A stretch of 7,235 nucleotides of DNA from Vulcanimicrobiota bacterium (GTDB lineage: Bacteria; Vulcanimicrobiota; Vulcanimicrobiia; Vulcanimicrobiales; Vulcanimicrobiaceae). The notes beneath the pieces are model-generated. The model was not told the origin of the DNA, did not search any database, and worked only from the letters and a program-made list of their open reading frames with translations. Positions within the stretch are counted from its first letter, which is position 1, and the number at the start of each line of letters is the position of its first letter. Position numbers and translations under genes: made by a program. The DNA lies in the NCBI GenBank assembly GCA_030043675.1, contig JASHXG010000310.1:1-7235 (forward strand), written 5' to 3'. Of the stretch, positions 5,917 through 7,235 are shown in pieces.

Positions 5917-7235
5917 ACGGCGCGCCGCAGGTCGAGCAGCTCCTCTTCGAGGCGCAGCGACCATCCCGGCGCGAGGTACGTCGTGCTGTCGTACTCCTCG
6001 ACGATGGCCGGCCCTTCGATGGTGCCATCGGGATGGAGTGCGGCACGGTCGAAGACAGGTACGTCGACGAAAGCGGCTTCGATCCACACGCGGCGTGTAA
6101 TTGCTCTCTCGTTGTCATCCTGATCCTTCGACTCGGCTGCGGAGTTTATCCTGAGCTTGTCGAAGGGCGCCTCGCTCAGGACTGCGCTTCGCACAGGCAG
6201 GTGGCCGTAGGCCGTCAGGCGCGCGTTGACCAGCTCGATCGCTTCATCCGGCACGTCGTACCCGTAACGCGCGCGATGCGCTGCGTGGAAGCGTTGCGCG
6301 ATCGCGGCCGGTGAGTGGTCGTGCTCGATTGCAAGCTCGAAGCTCTGCCCGCGATAGCGGGCGTCGTACTCGCGCCGAAAAGCGATCGTTTCAGGGCTCG
6401 CGCCTTGCTCGATGAGCTCGCTTCGGCCCCGCGCTTCGCGTTCGTCGAAGCTGCGCGCCAGCGCGGCTACGTCGATTTCGTCGAGGGTGCACAACACCGG
6501 CGCAATATAACTCGCGTGCAGCTGCGCATCCAGCAGGCCGGACGCGGAAAAGAGGCCGGGATGTGCTGGAACCAGGATGCGCTCGACGCGCAGCTCGTCG
6601 GCCAGCGCGCAAGCGTGCAGCGGCCCACCCCCACCGAACGCCACCAGCGTAAACTCGCGTGGATCGAGGCCGCGCTCGATCGTAACGATGCGCAGGACCT
6701 TCGCCATGGCAGCGTCGATCAACGTGACGATACCTGCCGCGGTCGCTTCGACGCTCAGCCCAAGCGGTCGTGCCAGCCGTTCGATTGCGGCGCGCGCGCG
6801 TTGCGCGTCGATCGGAAAGGCGCCTCCGAGCAAGTGCTCGCGATTGAGCCGTCCGAGTACGACGTTGGCATCGGTGACCGTCGCGCGTTCGGATCTTCCA
6901 TAACAGGCCGGTCCAGGGTCGGCGCCGGCCGAGACCGGCCCCACGCGCAGCGAGCCGGCATCGTCGATCCACGCGATCGTGCCGCCGCCCGCGCTCGCTT
7001 CGGCTAAGTCGACGAATGGAAAGCGCACCGGATAACCGCTGCCTTTGACGGCCCGCCCGCTGTGCGTTCGCCCCGCGGCCTCGAACTCGGTGGCGACCTG
7101 TGCGACGCCGTCCAGGATCGTGCCGGCCTTCGCAGTCGTGCCGCCCATGTCGAACGAGAGCAGCCGGTGCGCGGCAATGCGCCGCCCGAGTGCCGCGGTC
7201 GCGATTGCGCCGCTGGCCGGACCGCTCTCGACGAT
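5913..7235 (-). CDS. hyuA: Hydantoinase A / 5-oxoprolinase family protein, alpha subunit (partial, N-terminus beyond the right edge)
   Basis: The last 440 residues of an ATP-binding HyuA subunit; full members have roughly 650-720, so about the first third is missing. The frame is open to the last base of the window and begins IVESGPASGAI, the conserved SGP motif, so the internal ATG at 7148 is not the start. Motifs by window residue: FDMGGTTAKAG (28-38, the ATP-binding D-x-GGT motif of this actin-like ATPase fold), ASAGGGTIAWID (80-91), GPVSAGADPGPACYG (99-113), TVTDANVVLGRLN (119-131), LVAFGGGGPLHACALADEL (197-215), VPAHPGLFSASGLL (222-235) and near the end EGPAIVEEYDSTT (407-419). It acts with HyuB, whose ATG overlaps its TGA. 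Residues about 348-375, in a linker before RRVWIEAAFVDVPVFDR, derive from an inserted palindromic repeat that keeps the frame. The substrate is unknown (hydantoin, 5-oxoproline or similar). Confidence 0.95.
   Translation of the reverse strand: MVESGPASGAIATAALGRRIAAHRLLSFDMGGTTAKAGTILDGVAQVATEFEAAGRTHSGRAVKGSGYPVRFPFVDLAEASAGGGTIAWIDDAGSLRVGPVSAGADPGPACYGRSERATVTDANVVLGRLNREHLLGGAFPIDAQRARAAIERLARPLGLSVEATAAGIVTLIDAAMAKVLRIVTIERGLDPREFTLVAFGGGGPLHACALADELRVERILVPAHPGLFSASGLLDAQLHASYIAPVLCTLDEIDVAALARSFDEREARGRSELIEQGASPETIAFRREYDARYRGQSFELAIEHDHSPAAIAQRFHAAHRARYGYDVPDEAIELVNARLTAYGHLPVRSAVLSEAPFDKLRINSAAESKDQDDNERAITRRVWIEAAFVDVPVFDRAALHPDGTIEGPAIVEEYDSTTYLAPGWSLRLEEELLDLRRAV
6114..6181 (-). 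repeat. Palindromic interspersed repeat ('FDKLR/PELVEG' type) inserted in frame in hyuA
   Basis: This block has two perfect 8-base inverted pairs: CCTTCGAC (6125-6132) with GTCGAAGG (6159-6166), and TCCTGAGC (6149-6156) with GCTCAGGA (6174-6181). There is also a direct repeat ATCCTGA (6117-6123 and 6148-6154). On the minus strand it reads PFDKLRINSAAESKDQDD in the hyuA frame; on the plus strand part of it reads YPELVEG. Such peptides are recalled from dispersed palindromes in many high-GC genomes, where they often sit between genes. Exact ends are uncertain; it may reach about 6190. Only one copy is in the window, so its repeat status rests on prior knowledge, not on what is seen here. Confidence 0.75.

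Noticed and set aside
5917..6087. A 57-residue N-terminal extension of hyuB
   Set aside because: It would be an Arg-rich segment lying inside hyuA; the family N-terminus (MIDPITVEV) begins at 5916, exactly at the ATGA junction.
6111..6190. The insertion as a pseudogene-making event in hyuA
   Set aside because: The frame continues through the repeat and the conserved C-terminal motifs (GPAIVEEYDSTT) follow, so the gene appears intact.
6033..6314. A plus-strand frame carrying the PELVEG peptide
   Set aside because: This is the antisense reading of the palindromic repeat within hyuA; the surrounding hyuA protein is clearly conserved on the minus strand.
1..7235. CRISPR arrays, tRNA or rRNA genes, insertion-sequence transposases, phage genes or toxin-antitoxin pairs
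   Set aside because: None was recognised on reading; nearly every base lies in one of the six called genes and no spaced direct repeats were seen.

Overview
The window is gene-dense, GC-rich bacterial DNA. It holds two blocks of genes that converge on each other, with almost no non-coding sequence. The lineage cannot be fixed from these genes. The high GC, the lack of recognisable Shine-Dalgarno sequences, and a dispersed palindromic repeat encoding 'FDKLR' / 'PELVEG' suggest a soil or freshwater high-GC bacterium. Candidatus Eremiobacterota or an alphaproteobacterium would fit, but this is a weak guess.

Left block, plus strand (42-4389): a sugar porter-type MFS transporter, 12 bases, a zinc-dependent alcohol dehydrogenase, an ATGA overlap, a short GreA/GreB-like protein, 8 bases, then a family 2 glycosyltransferase that starts with TTG. 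The spacing suggests one transcript. Transporter plus dehydrogenase suggests uptake and oxidation or reduction of a sugar or polyol-like compound. The Gre-like protein and the glycosyltransferase have no obvious metabolic link to them.

Right block, minus strand (7235-4264): the C-terminal two thirds of a hydantoinase A/5-oxoprolinase subunit (HyuA), cut by the right edge, followed through an ATGA overlap by a complete hydantoinase B subunit (HyuB). Together they should form an ATP-dependent amidohydrolase or related enzyme of unknown substrate.

The blocks meet tail to tail and overlap by 126 bp, with codon boundaries in register on the two strands. No terminator is visible there.

Most of the window is ordinary metabolism and I see no clear new multi-gene system. 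The points most worth a second look are: (1) a palindromic repeat inserted in frame in the hyuA coding sequence, with interleaved inverted-repeat arms; (2) a Gre-like factor whose coiled coil is shortened almost equally on both arms while the acidic tip is kept; (3) the codon-registered antisense overlap of the glycosyltransferase and hyuB; (4) an Asp in place of the first structural-zinc Cys of the dehydrogenase.
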